Assembly: GCA_020849625.1 (NCBI GenBank)
Contig: JADLFV010000011.1
Location: 1 to 64,000, forward strand
From: Phycisphaeraceae bacterium
GTDB lineage: Bacteria; Planctomycetota; Phycisphaerae; Phycisphaerales; Phycisphaeraceae
Direction: 5' to 3'
DNA length: 64,000 nucleotides
The translations under genes were made by a program, and so were the position numbers. The notes under the pieces are model-generated. The model did not search any database and was not told the DNA's origin. It saw nothing but the letters and a program-made list of their open reading frames with translations. Each line of letters starts with the position of its first letter. The stretch's first letter is position 1. Below are positions 35,999 to 44,795 of this stretch, piece by piece.

Positions 35999-36227
35999 AA
36001 GCAATCTTCAGCTTGTCTTCAGCTTGTTCTGAAAAACAGTTGGATTAAATGTCCATCTTTATCAAATTCAACCAAACTAAGACCATTGTAGTGGAAGTTG
36101 GACCAATATCAAGGATATTCTGGTGAAGGGACATGAGGAACTATAATACATAACTATAGATATAACAATATTTTATTCGTGTAGTGCTCTTTAAATCTTA
36201 AAAATATATTGACTTGCAATCTGTTTT

Positions 36228-36360
36228 TCATTCCCAGTTGTGACGCTCCCGCTCGGTCAGGGTAACCCGCTTGGGCAGTTTGGAACGGAGGAAGTCGATC
36301 CCAGACTGGAGGTACTGAATCTCGGCCACCAACTCCCGGTGGGTGGCGCTGGCCAGCATC
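36228..36360 (-). pseudogene. 5' fragment of an IS3-like transposase
   Basis: The frame ATHRELVAEIQYLQSGIDFL followed by RSKLPKRVTLTERERH closely matches the N-terminus of the transposase at 29105-29196. It ends abruptly at 36228. This is a second, independent remnant of the same IS family, bracketing the carbohydrate locus with the first. Confidence 0.75.
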
Positions 36361-36671
36361 ATAATCAGGGGGTGGAAGAAGCGCGGCATCCGGTATAATC
36401 CCCTCGTTGCGGCGGCGCCAGGGCTGTGACAGGGTTTTTGCACCCCGCCGGAAACCGCAGGATACCTGATCATGGTGGCTGAGGCCTACGGCTCGACTCG
36501 GACGTGTGATCTGGTGCCCACCTGCGCAGTGCCGCCCCACTTCCCCCATCTCCGTTAGACAATCGACCTTTGGTTAGGAAACGGTGTCATTCGTTCGACT
36601 GGGACCGAACGAGACTCGATATCCGTTACCGCTGTGCATTCCTTGACTTACCTCACCCAAAGTGATAGCGC
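36361..36671. other. Interval without recognisable gene
   Basis: No convincing coding frame or RNA was found here. The left part is probably IS-derived (GC-rich and next to the transposase fragment). The right part ends where the PII-like frame loses homology, so a rearrangement breakpoint probably lies between about 36600 and 36700. Confidence 0.4.
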
Positions 36672-36911
36672 TTATGAAGAGGGTTGTGAACGGGGAGGCA
36701 CACGCTCGACGGTGTCCGAACAGAACACCTCGATTCTCACGATGGGATTCAGATCACTGACATCATGAGCGGAAAACCCATCGGCCGCATGCCCCCGGCC
36801 GAAACCGGCGGCCTGGGTCGCCGTCGCACCGGTCAGTCCTTCTACGTGGTGAAGGGCGAGCATCACCTGCGACAGGCGAATGGACTTGATGAAGGCTTCG
36901 ACTTTCTTCAT
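36672..36911 (-). pseudogene. PII-family (GlnB-like) protein, C-terminally truncated
   Basis: ATG 36911, preceded by AAGGA, starts MKKVEAFIKSIRLSQVMLAL and contains a PII-type beta strand (NPIVRIEVFCSDTVERV). It then ends in PPRSQPSS, about 30 residues short of the family length. Small PII-like proteins are often encoded after CzcA/CusA pumps, as here. The missing C-terminal part normally contributes to ligand binding, so function is doubtful. It is the last gene of the metal-efflux operon. Confidence 0.65.
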
Positions 36912-36925
36912 GGGGGTCGATCCTT

Positions 36926-39900
36926 TTATCTTAGAGAACTGGCCGGTAAAGCTGTTTCCACGCGAATGGCGAACCACTCGTATAGCGCCGGCAGCACCAG
37001 CAGGGTTAGAATTGTTGATGTGACCAGGCCGCCGATGACGACGATGGCCAGGGGGCGCTGCACCTCGCTACCTGTGCCGGTGGCCAGCAGCAGCGGGAAC
37101 AGCCCCAGGGCGGTGGTAAGCGCGGTCATGAGCACCGGGCGAACTCGCAGTGATGCGCCCTCAATACTCGCCTCGTCCATCGGCTTGCCTTCCTGCACGA
37201 GCTGGTTGAGATAGGTCACAAGCACCATGCCGTTCTCCAACGCGATGCCGAACAGCGCGATGAATCCCACCGAAGCCGGCACTGAAAGGTTTTCGCCGAA
37301 CAGCCACAGTCCGAGGATGCCGCCGACCAGCGCCAGCGGAATGTTTAGCAGAATCAATGCCGTGTTCTTCATCGAATTGAAACTGGAATAGAGCAGCAGG
37401 CAGATGATCAACAGCGTAATCGGAACCACCACCGCCAAACGCTTGTTTGCCTCCTGCTGTAGGCGGAACGAGCCGCCCCAGGTGGTGAAGTAGCCCGTCG
37501 GTAGTTGCACCTGCTGATCGATGGCGGCCTGGGCGTCTTCGACGAAAGAACCGATATCTCGATCCACCACGTTGTTCTGAATCGTGATAAATCGCTGCGT
37601 GTCCTCGCGGGTGATCTGCCGGGGACCGGTGATGCGTTTGATCTCTGCCAGTTCACTCAGAGGCACGCGCTGCCCGCTGGGCGACTCGATCAAGATGTCG
37701 CCGATCGCCTCGCGGGTCTGTCGCGCCTCGGGCGAGTAGCGGACGAGGATGTCGAATCGCCGAATGCCCTCGAATACCTGCCCGGCTTCCTGCCCACCGA
37801 CGGCGGCGCGGATTGTGTGTTGCACATCAGCAAGGTTCATTCCGTAGCGGGCAATTGCCTCGAAATCAGGACGGATCAGCAACTGCGGCGTGCCCGACAC
37901 CTGGTCCACCTGCACATCCGCCGCGCCAGGGACATTGCGAAGCACCGCGGCGATCTCGTTTGCTTTTTCCTTCAATTGAATCAGGTCTTCGCCGAACAGC
38001 TTGACCGCAAGCTCGGCCTTGACGCCTTCGAGCAGTTCATCCACCGTCATCTCGATCGGCTGAGTCAGATTCGCCATGATGCCCGGCATGCCGCTGACGG
38101 CATTGCGGATGGCCGATTCGATGAACTCCTGGTCGTAGGGTTGACGCCATTGGTCCTTGGGCTTGAGGATGACGTACATCTCAACCGAGTTGACCGGATC
38201 GGCGTGGGCGCCGACTTCGCCCCGGCCAACGCGGCTGGTCACCTCGATGACTTCGGAGATCTGAAGCAGCCGTCGTTCGACCCGCAGAGCGTTCTCCTTG
38301 CTTTCTTCCAGCGAGATCGACGGGGCCTGTGTCAGGCGAACTACGATCGTGCCTTCATTGAGCCGAGGCGTGAACTCCGACCCGAGCCGCGGGAACACCA
38401 CAACACCTACGGCAAGCAGAACCACCGCCAACAGCACGGCGGCCCACCGTTGACGGACGAAGAATCGCACCGTCGGCCGATAGGGAATCAGCAATAGACG
38501 GACGATCAGCGCTTCTTTGGACTGCGTTGCCTGGTTGGCAAATCGTGGGGCGCTCTGTCGCTTGCGCAGCTTAGACAGCAACCGGCAACGCGCGCGGGCT
38601 GCCCAGCTTTCCCCAGTCGCTGGACGCCGCATAATCAGGTGGCTGAGCATCGGCGCTAGAGCAACCGCATAGACCAGGGAACCCAGCATCGCCAGCGACA
38701 CCGTGTAGGCCAGGGGCCGGAACGTCTTACCCTCCACACCCTGCAGCGTGAAAAGCGGCAGGAAGACGATGATGATGATGGCAATGGCGAAAAGGATCGG
38801 TCGCCCCACCTCGTGGCAGGCGCGAGCGATCACGTGGATTCTCGATTCATCCGGATCGGACTCTCGCAGCAGCCGATCGACGTTTTCGACCATCACAATC
38901 GTACCGTCCACCATCATGCCGATGGCGATGGCCAAGCCGCCCAACGACATCAGGTTCGCCGACAGATCGAACCAGTACATCGCAATGACGGCAAACAGAA
39001 CGGAAAATGGGATCGCCACAGCGACCACGAGGCTGGGTCGGAACCCGCCCATGAGCACCAGCAGCACGATCGTTACGAGTACAATACCGGAAACCAGGGC
39101 GTTGGTGACCGTTGCCACCGACGCTTCGACGATGTCCTTCTGCTGGTAGTACGGGACCAGGCGCAAACCTTCGGGCAGAATGCCGTTGATCTCGTCAATC
39201 TTGTTTTCCACGCGTTCGATCACAGTGGATGCGTTGGTGCCATACAACTTGACAACCATACCGGCGACAATTTCGCCCTCTCCGTTGCGGGTCTGCGCGC
39301 CGCGGCGGACGGCTCCGCCGATCTTCAGTTCCGTTACGTCGTCTAGGTAGATCGGCCGACCGTCTTCGGTCTTGACGATGATGCGCCGCAGGTCGTCCAG
39401 GTTCTGCGCCAGGCCCACCGAGCGCACAACCAGTTCCTCGCTGCCTTCCTCGATGAATTGCGCCCCGACGTTCAGATTGTTGGCCTCAATGCGCTCGATG
39501 ATGTCATTGATGGTCAGGTCGTAGCGCAACAGGGCCTGGGGATCAACCACGACGTGGTACTGCTTCTCGAAACCTCCAATGCCCAGCACCTCCGTCACGC
39601 CCGGTACACGCGCCAAGTTGCGGGCGACAATCCAGTCGTGCGTGGTGCGCAACTCTTCGAGCGTGTATTGGCTGGTGATGTCCTCCAGATAATAGAACAG
39701 CACCAGGCCCATGCCCGTTGAGATCGGCCCGAGTTCTGGCTCGCCGAATCCCTCGGGAATCTGTTCGCGCGCTTCCTGCAGTCGCTCGTTGACCAGGCGG
39801 CGAGAGAAATAGATGTCTGTCCCTTCCTCGAAGTAGACGTTGACGACCGACAGGCCGAAGTTGGACACCGAGCGGATCTTCTCCACACCGGGCAAGCCGA

Positions 39901-40120
39901 GCATGGCCGTCTCTACGGGGTAAGTGATGAACGCTTCGACTTCTTCGGGGGCGAGGCCCTCGGTCACGGTGAACACCTGCACCAGGTTCGGCGACACATC
40001 TGGAAAAGCGTCAACCGGCAATCGTCCATAACTCCACCAGCCGCCGGCGATTACCAGCAACAACAGCACGGCGATCAGCAGCCGATTGTGCAGGGAATAA
40101 TCAATCAATCGATTGATCAT
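36926..40120 (-). CDS. Heavy-metal RND efflux pump (CzcA/CusA family)
   Basis: A 1064-residue inner-membrane proton antiporter with the RND order: TM1 at the N-terminus (LLIAVLLLLVIAGGWWSYG), a large periplasmic loop, TM2-6, TM7, a second loop, and TM8-12. Family signatures include FPDVSPNLVQVFTVTEGLAP and IGMMVDGTIVMVEN. The first Asp of the DFGIIVDG motif of zinc/cobalt/cadmium pumps is replaced (AIGMMVDG), resembling CusA or related groups, so the metal is uncertain. It works with the adaptor and outer-membrane genes upstream to expel metal across both membranes. Confidence 0.92.
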   Translation of the reverse strand: MINRLIDYSLHNRLLIAVLLLLVIAGGWWSYGRLPVDAFPDVSPNLVQVFTVTEGLAPEEVEAFITYPVETAMLGLPGVEKIRSVSNFGLSVVNVYFEEGTDIYFSRRLVNERLQEAREQIPEGFGEPELGPISTGMGLVLFYYLEDITSQYTLEELRTTHDWIVARNLARVPGVTEVLGIGGFEKQYHVVVDPQALLRYDLTINDIIERIEANNLNVGAQFIEEGSEELVVRSVGLAQNLDDLRRIIVKTEDGRPIYLDDVTELKIGGAVRRGAQTRNGEGEIVAGMVVKLYGTNASTVIERVENKIDEINGILPEGLRLVPYYQQKDIVEASVATVTNALVSGIVLVTIVLLVLMGGFRPSLVVAVAIPFSVLFAVIAMYWFDLSANLMSLGGLAIAIGMMVDGTIVMVENVDRLLRESDPDESRIHVIARACHEVGRPILFAIAIIIIVFLPLFTLQGVEGKTFRPLAYTVSLAMLGSLVYAVALAPMLSHLIMRRPATGESWAARARCRLLSKLRKRQSAPRFANQATQSKEALIVRLLLIPYRPTVRFFVRQRWAAVLLAVVLLAVGVVVFPRLGSEFTPRLNEGTIVVRLTQAPSISLEESKENALRVERRLLQISEVIEVTSRVGRGEVGAHADPVNSVEMYVILKPKDQWRQPYDQEFIESAIRNAVSGMPGIMANLTQPIEMTVDELLEGVKAELAVKLFGEDLIQLKEKANEIAAVLRNVPGAADVQVDQVSGTPQLLIRPDFEAIARYGMNLADVQHTIRAAVGGQEAGQVFEGIRRFDILVRYSPEARQTREAIGDILIESPSGQRVPLSELAEIKRITGPRQITREDTQRFITIQNNVVDRDIGSFVEDAQAAIDQQVQLPTGYFTTWGGSFRLQQEANKRLAVVVPITLLIICLLLYSSFNSMKNTALILLNIPLALVGGILGLWLFGENLSVPASVGFIALFGIALENGMVLVTYLNQLVQEGKPMDEASIEGASLRVRPVLMTALTTALGLFPLLLATGTGSEVQRPLAIVVIGGLVTSTILTLLVLPALYEWFAIRVETALPASSLR

Positions 40121-40149
40121 GATGTATTACCTCAATCCGTTGGAGTGCG

Positions 40150-41490
40150 TCAGTGACCGTGCCCGTCCTCTAGCATGGCCCGGTTCATCTCGGCCGTCAG
40201 AGCCAATACGTTGCGGCCCACAAATCGCTCACCCTCGGTGAGTCCTCGGAGAATCTCCGCATTTTGGGTCGTGCTCCGACCAATGCTCACCGGGCGAGGT
40301 TCGAATCCTTCATCAGTTTGAACAAATACAACCTGCTTGCCCTTGAACTCGGCAATCGCTGATCGCGGTACGACCATGGACGCCTGATCGTGGCCGGTTT
40401 CGATCACACCTGTGACAAACAGGCCCGGCCGCCAATACCCATTGGGATTCTCCAACACGATGCGCGCGGTAGCGGTTCGGGTTGTTTCGTCCAGCGCCGG
40501 GCTGACAAAGGCGATAATGCCTTTGGCTTCCGGGATGCCGTGTCCGAACTGGATTTCCACAGGTTGCCCTGGTTCCACGTGAGCCAGATCGCGTTGATAG
40601 ACAGTCAGGTTCACCCAGACGGTCGAGAGATCCGCTACGACGAACGGCAGGTCTTCACTCGCCGGCTCGATCACCTCGCCGATCGTCAAATGTCGCTCCG
40701 TCACTACACCGTTGAGGGGTGCGGTCAGTTCGTAAGCATTGAAGTCGGTATCGGCAAGCGATTCGACTTGGGCGACCTGCTCGTGCGAATAGCCCAAGGC
40801 GTGCAAAGTGTTCTCCGCCTGATTCCGTGCGATCTGGGCTTCCTGGTAGGCCTGGCGGGATTCCAGGACCGCCCGTTCCGTGCCGACCTTCTGCTCGAAC
40901 AGACGCTGGTCGCGCTCCATATTCGCTTCGGTTAGGACGAGCCTTGCTTTGGACGCCAGGTATTCGCTGCGCGCCGCGGCCAGTTCCTGGCTATTGAACA
41001 CCGCCATGACTTGGCCCGCTTCCACGCGGTCGCCGACTGAGAAATTGACCTTGTTGACGATCCCAGCCACCGTGGGTGTCACGTGGGCAATGCGATCCGC
41101 GTTGTACACGACTTCGCCGGGCAGACGGACTGTCTGTTCGATGATGCCGCCAGATGCCTGTTGAACCTCGATGTCAAACTCGCGCATCACCTGCGGTGCG
41201 ATCTTCACCCTGTCTTCTTCATCTCCATGATCGGCGTGATCATCATCTTCTTTCTGGCAGGTCTCTCCCTGGCCATTCACGTCACGATCTGAATGGCCCG
41301 GCTGTTCAGCACGCTGTAGTTCTGGCGACGTACGGGCATGGTCACTCTCAGATTCGTGATCGTGTTCGTCCGCAAGCGTTTGGGCCTGGGCCTGACTTGA
41401 ATAATCAAGACCAATCAAGTGCGATGACCAAGCCAACCCAACGGCGATCATCAGCATGAATGTCAGTACAGATCGGGGTGAATACTTCAT
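40150..41490 (-). CDS. RND efflux periplasmic adaptor (CzcB/CusB type)
   Basis: An N-terminal signal/anchor (LTFMLMIAVGLAWSSHLIG) is followed by a His/Asp/Glu-rich segment (EHDHESESDH ... DDDHADHGDEEDR, about 42-95), likely to bind metal. The adaptor core has a biotinyl-lipoyl half (VAGIVNKVNFSVGDRVEAGQ), a helical hairpin and beta barrel (YELTAPLNGVVTERHLTIGE), and the C-terminus DGHGH. It links the pump with the outer-membrane channel. It is separated by 2 bp from the channel gene and 29 bp from the pump gene. Confidence 0.9.
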   Translation of the reverse strand: MKYSPRSVLTFMLMIAVGLAWSSHLIGLDYSSQAQAQTLADEHDHESESDHARTSPELQRAEQPGHSDRDVNGQGETCQKEDDDHADHGDEEDRVKIAPQVMREFDIEVQQASGGIIEQTVRLPGEVVYNADRIAHVTPTVAGIVNKVNFSVGDRVEAGQVMAVFNSQELAAARSEYLASKARLVLTEANMERDQRLFEQKVGTERAVLESRQAYQEAQIARNQAENTLHALGYSHEQVAQVESLADTDFNAYELTAPLNGVVTERHLTIGEVIEPASEDLPFVVADLSTVWVNLTVYQRDLAHVEPGQPVEIQFGHGIPEAKGIIAFVSPALDETTRTATARIVLENPNGYWRPGLFVTGVIETGHDQASMVVPRSAIAEFKGKQVVFVQTDEGFEPRPVSIGRSTTQNAEILRGLTEGERFVGRNVLALTAEMNRAMLEDGHGH

Positions 41491-41492
41491 GT

Positions 41493-42902
41493 TTACTCGT
41501 CTCCGTGTTGTTCAGTTCGGCTTCCGGTGCTCGGCGTGTTGAGGGACTCTAGGGATTGGCCAATGAGTGCTTCGATCTCTGCAACCGCGGTGTGGTAGCC
41601 GGCCAGTGCATCAAGATGTTGGGTTCGCAGTTCGATGAGGGTTCGCTCAGCATCGAGCACATCAATGAACGTCACGTCGCCCTTCTCGAATGCAATACGT
41701 GTCACATCGAATGCCTTAGTAGCCGGCGGCAATGCTTCTTCTCGGATTGCTGTTGCTTCTTCGAACGCACTTGCCAGGCGGGCATAGGCGTCAGAAAGCG
41801 CGGTTTCCAGGCGTAATTCCGCGTCGCGTTGCCGTTGCCTGTCCGATAGGGCCCCCAGGCGAGCTGACAGAATATCCCCTTGACGTCGATCAAAAACTGG
41901 TAGGGGTAGTGATATGCCCGCCACCAGGGCGTGACCATCCGATTCGTTGAACCGTCGATAGCCGAGCCGGGCGGTAATGTCCGGCACCAATTCGGCCTTG
42001 GCCAGTCGAACTTCTGCCTGGCGGGCACTGATCTCCGTGGCCCAACGAGCCACATCCGGATTCTGATTGATCAAGGCCACCAATTGTTCGGGGGTGGGCA
42101 GTGTCGCAAGCTGTTCCAGTGAACCGCTGACCGCACCAAAGGTCGGTTCACCCGCCGCCCACATCAGCGACAACTGCTTCCGCGCCGCTTCGTGTTGCCG
42201 CTCGGCTCGCACAAGTGCAACGCGAGCGGTGGCGACTGGCACACTCGCCCTTGCCGCTTCGATCGGCGGCGCAGCTCCGGCATCGATGCGCTTGCGCGTC
42301 GTTGCCTGGACCTGGTCGGCAAGTATCAAAGCTTCCTCAGCAACGTTGACCCGGCGTTGAGCCGCCAGCAGTGCCACATATCGTTGTGTTACCTCGGTCA
42401 GCAGTTCCAGGCGAGCAGCCTCGTAATCCCAACCGACGAGCCGTGCCTCGTAAGCGGCCAATTCACGCCGTCGCTGGATGTCCCCGCCCAAAGGGAATGT
42501 CTGGGCGAGACTGATTGTGGCCTGCAACGATTGCGTGCCGGACAAGTCCTTGTTGCCACCGAAGTCCTCGAACTCGGCTTCAACTTCCGGATTCGGCCAC
42601 AGCTCCGCTTGCAGCATTTGGGCCTCGGCCCGGCGAACATCCCAGCCATACGCGCGCAGCTTCGGACTCCGAGCGATCGCCAGCGCCATCGCCTGACGCA
42701 ACGTCAAATCACCTGTGGGTTCCGCGATATCGAGCTGATCGTGGGCATCAGGGGGCATCGGCCGAGTTGGCGGATGATACGTTTCAAGCCGCTCACCCAG
42801 TGGTCGCGCCTCGGGCCACGACGAATCGGCCAGCGGGTGCATCTGGCACCCGCCCAAGCCAAGCGCCGTGAATGCCACGGCGCAGCAGCACCATCGGTAC
42901 AT
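41493..42902 (-). CDS. Outer-membrane efflux lipoprotein (TolC/CzcC family)
   Basis: A lipoprotein signal ends in LGLGGC. Two TolC-type OEP repeats follow, with long amphipathic helices (LRQAMALAIARSPKLRAYGW; EVTQRYVALLAAQRRVNVAE; ETALSDAYARLASAFEEATA). Length fits the family. It forms the outer-membrane exit duct of the metal efflux complex. It is the second gene of the operon, after a small exported protein and ahead of the adaptor. Confidence 0.9.
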   Translation of the reverse strand: MYRWCCCAVAFTALGLGGCQMHPLADSSWPEARPLGERLETYHPPTRPMPPDAHDQLDIAEPTGDLTLRQAMALAIARSPKLRAYGWDVRRAEAQMLQAELWPNPEVEAEFEDFGGNKDLSGTQSLQATISLAQTFPLGGDIQRRRELAAYEARLVGWDYEAARLELLTEVTQRYVALLAAQRRVNVAEEALILADQVQATTRKRIDAGAAPPIEAARASVPVATARVALVRAERQHEAARKQLSLMWAAGEPTFGAVSGSLEQLATLPTPEQLVALINQNPDVARWATEISARQAEVRLAKAELVPDITARLGYRRFNESDGHALVAGISLPLPVFDRRQGDILSARLGALSDRQRQRDAELRLETALSDAYARLASAFEEATAIREEALPPATKAFDVTRIAFEKGDVTFIDVLDAERTLIELRTQHLDALAGYHTAVAEIEALIGQSLESLNTPSTGSRTEQHGDE

Positions 42903-42991
42903 GCAGAAACTCCTATGATTTTGGTGTCGAGGTACTTACAGACTACCGGCGAGTGCGGCCGGATTAGGCAGAAGAAGGGAATTGGAACAAA

Positions 42992-43420
42992 CTAGATCAG
43001 CAGCACAGTGCTGTAAAGAGAGCGTTTGGATTGCTCTGCATGCATGCGCTTGTCAAATACAGAATGCTCGTGGGTGGCAGATGATGATGAGAGGTCAGCC
43101 CATGAAATCACGCATATCCATGGTAATGACAGGCTCACTACCGCGAAATACTTGCGTCCTGGACCGGTTTTGCAGCTGACCACTGGTGGCAAAGGAACAT
43201 CAAAACAATCCGCGCCTGAAAGCTCCAACGACGCCGGTCCCCAATCTACCGTCGGCAAAGAGGCAAACTCCACGCACACGGAAAGATGCGGCAACTCAAC
43301 AGCGGCATGTCCACCATTGGCACCGTAGCATTGCACCAGCCCTCCCCCCGATAGCAAGAGCGCGGTGGCCGCGAGGACAACCACCAACTTTCGCCTGAGT
43401 ATGCCGTTCGATCGCCGCAT
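42992..43420 (-). CDS. Small exported protein heading the metal-efflux operon
   Basis: ATG 43420 gives a 142-residue protein with a signal peptide (LVVVLAATALLLSGGGLVQC) and a second hydrophobic stretch near the middle (KYFAVVSLSLPWICVISWAD). The C-terminus contains His/Cys/Met residues. No family is recognised. Position as first gene 90 bp before the outer-membrane gene suggests a metal-related periplasmic role, as for small proteins preceding czc/cus operons; this is inference. Confidence 0.6.
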   Translation of the reverse strand: MRRSNGILRRKLVVVLAATALLLSGGGLVQCYGANGGHAAVELPHLSVCVEFASLPTVDWGPASLELSGADCFDVPLPPVVSCKTGPGRKYFAVVSLSLPWICVISWADLSSSSATHEHSVFDKRMHAEQSKRSLYSTVLLI

Positions 43421-43479
43421 GAAGTTTATCCTATTCGCAATACGCCGGTGGTGGCAAGTCGGTTCGAGAAAATATCCCC

Positions 43480-43740
43480 CTAGGAGCGTGGCCCGAGCAT
43501 AATGACCGCTGCCCCGCCCAGACAGATCGCTCCGCCGAGTACATCCCACGCGTCGGGGTGGCGGCCTTCGATGATCCACAACCACGTCAAGACTGCGGTG
43601 ATCTAGACCTCGCCGTAGGCCGCATACGCTCGGCCCGCGATGGCCGATTCCACGCGCGTCAACGCCAGAGCGAACACGGACAGACTGACCAACCCCGGCA
43701 ACACCCACCACCACGGCCGGTCCATCCGCAACAACGCCCT
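43480..43740 (-). pseudogene. ynfA: ynfA (UPF0060) C-terminal part, with amber codon
   Basis: The minus strand reads [20 protein letters not shown] and [10 protein letters not shown], then TAG, then [20 protein letters not shown] and [15 protein letters not shown], matching residues 30 to the end of YnfA-type small membrane proteins. The family has Tyr at the stop position (GGVY). The N-terminal 21 residues are not upstream on this strand; they lie on the opposite strand at 43756. Confidence 0.8.
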
Positions 43741-43755
43741 CGAAGGGAATCATTA

Positions 43756-43818
43756 TTGAAGTCGTTGGTATGGTTCGTCATCGCCGCTGTGGTTGAGATC
43801 GCCGGTTGCTTCGCATAC
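43756..43818 (+). pseudogene. ynfA: ynfA N-terminal part, inverted
   Basis: The plus strand reads LKSLVWFVIAAVVEIAGCFA, the conserved first transmembrane helix of YnfA, then diverges. With the C-terminal part on the opposite strand 15 bases away, the simplest explanation is a local inversion of roughly 80 bp within ynfA. Starting codon would be TTG 43756 or an upstream TTA context; no product is expected. Confidence 0.7.
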
Positions 43819-43907
43819 TGCACTCAAGTTGGTCTTGACATCAGACGTCAGTGCAGACGATATACTTGCGAGTGTGACGATGACGAACACGCGCGTCGTG
43901 ATGATAG

Positions 43908-44267
43908 TCACCCGCCGAATCGCCGCATCCCCCAGACAAGTAGCATCGCGAGGCAGGCAAACCACAACATGCCGATGATGATCGCGCCCGTCCACATCCA
44001 TGCCGTGCTGATCGTCACGCCGGGCGAAGCGCGTTTTCGACATTCCACCAGAATCTCTGCGGGAATCATCCACCGCACCAACAGTACCCCCAGCGGAACG
44101 ATAACCCGATCATCGATGGACGACTGATCCACCGCCGGATGGCTGCCGACCACCTCGCCGTCCACCGGCAACCGTGTGCCCGGCTTGACCAGTACAATCT
44201 CCCCGATGCTCAGTTCCTCGGGTTTGACCTGCTGCGTGCCACCGGCGCGGCGGACCGTGCTTCGCAC
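43908..44267 (-). pseudogene. P-type metal ATPase actuator fragment fused to a membrane segment
   Basis: The first 52 residues (VKPEELSIGEIVLVKPGTRL, PVDGEVVGSHPAVDQSSI) match the actuator domain of heavy-metal P-type ATPases and stop where TGES is expected. The frame then changes to an unrelated part with one hydrophobic helix (AIIIGMLWFACLAMLLVWGM). This looks like a deletion junction between two metal-resistance genes. No ATP-binding or phosphorylation domain is present. Confidence 0.7.
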
Positions 44268-44327
44268 GGCAGAAGGTCCAGCAAATGCTTGATCGCCTTG
44301 GTGGGGACCGCTTTCGTGAAAGTGATG

Positions 44328-44390
44328 TTACTCGTGATTGTAACCGTAGGGATGCGCATGATCGTGAGGGTGAGCGTGGTGCGTGCTCAT
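44328..44390 (-). CDS. 20-residue His-rich peptide or gene stub
   Basis: ATG 44390, with AAAGGA upstream, begins MSTHHAHPHDHAHPYGYNHE and is followed by TAA. Eight of twenty residues that could bind metal are His or acidic. It may be the N-terminus of a lost metal transporter such as a CDF or P-type protein, or a small metal-binding peptide. The gene follows the CsoR-type fragment. Confidence 0.35.
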   Translation of the reverse strand: MSTHHAHPHDHAHPYGYNHE

Positions 44391-44413
44391 GACGGATTTG
44401 TCCTTTCGGCTGC

Positions 44414-44518
44414 CTATCGCAGATAGCTCTTGATGATGTCGATGAGTTCCTCAGCCGCATCGGACTGAGCGGGGGTAGGATTCTCGTCCGGATCCAACAC
44501 GTGCATCCGAACATGACC
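44414..44518 (-). pseudogene. C-terminal fragment of a CsoR/FrmR/RcnR-family regulator
   Basis: The frame from 44518 reads GHVRMHVLDP, then DAAEELIDIIKSYLR and stop, the last helix of this metal- or formaldehyde-sensing regulator family. The N-terminal 50-60 residues, including metal ligands, are missing. The fragment directly abuts a family-type operator, so the deletion removed everything between promoter and C-terminal helix. Confidence 0.65.
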
Positions 44519-44542
44519 TATAGCATACCCCCCTATAGTATA
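44519..44542. promoter_or_regulatory. CsoR/FrmR-type operator
   Basis: TATAGCATA-CCCCCC-TATAGTATA: a six-base C-tract between two near-identical nine-base arms, the arrangement of CsoR/RcnR/FrmR operators (G/C tract flanked by A/T arms). It overlaps a plausible minus-strand -10. The regulator it should serve is truncated, so regulation by an unlinked paralogue is possible. Confidence 0.65.
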
Positions 44543-44600
44543 TGGCGCGAAGGAACGTGAATCAGTGCGTTAATAAGAATATTGGGGGCCACAGTAATCC

Positions 44601-44795
44601 CCGCTGAGCCTGATCGCCTCGGGCAACGTGATCGACGGCTGGACTCAAAGCGTTCATGCTGCCTCTGAATCGAAATCGCCGGGCTCGCTGCTGTTGATCA
44701 ATAATCTCGTCAACGGCGACATCGACGTCACCGGCAACTGGAAGCAGCGCCGGCAAGGCAACGTCAACCTCGACACCACGCTGCCGCTTACTGGC
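44601..44795 (+). pseudogene. Remnant of a secreted beta-rich protein
   Basis: The plus-strand frame reads LIASGNVIDGWTQSVHAASE, then LLLINNLVNGDIDVTGNWKQ and LDTTLPLTGSLEG, with the Asn/Gly/Leu rhythm of parallel beta-helix or autotransporter-like proteins. There is no start and no convincing continuation, since the frame runs into the FG-GAP gene antisense. Confidence 0.35.

Noticed and set aside
42992-43753. Full 253-aa frame at the head of the metal operon
   Set aside because: The first 111 codons are out of frame with the ynfA remnant and lack domain character; ATG 43420 gives a normal signal peptide.
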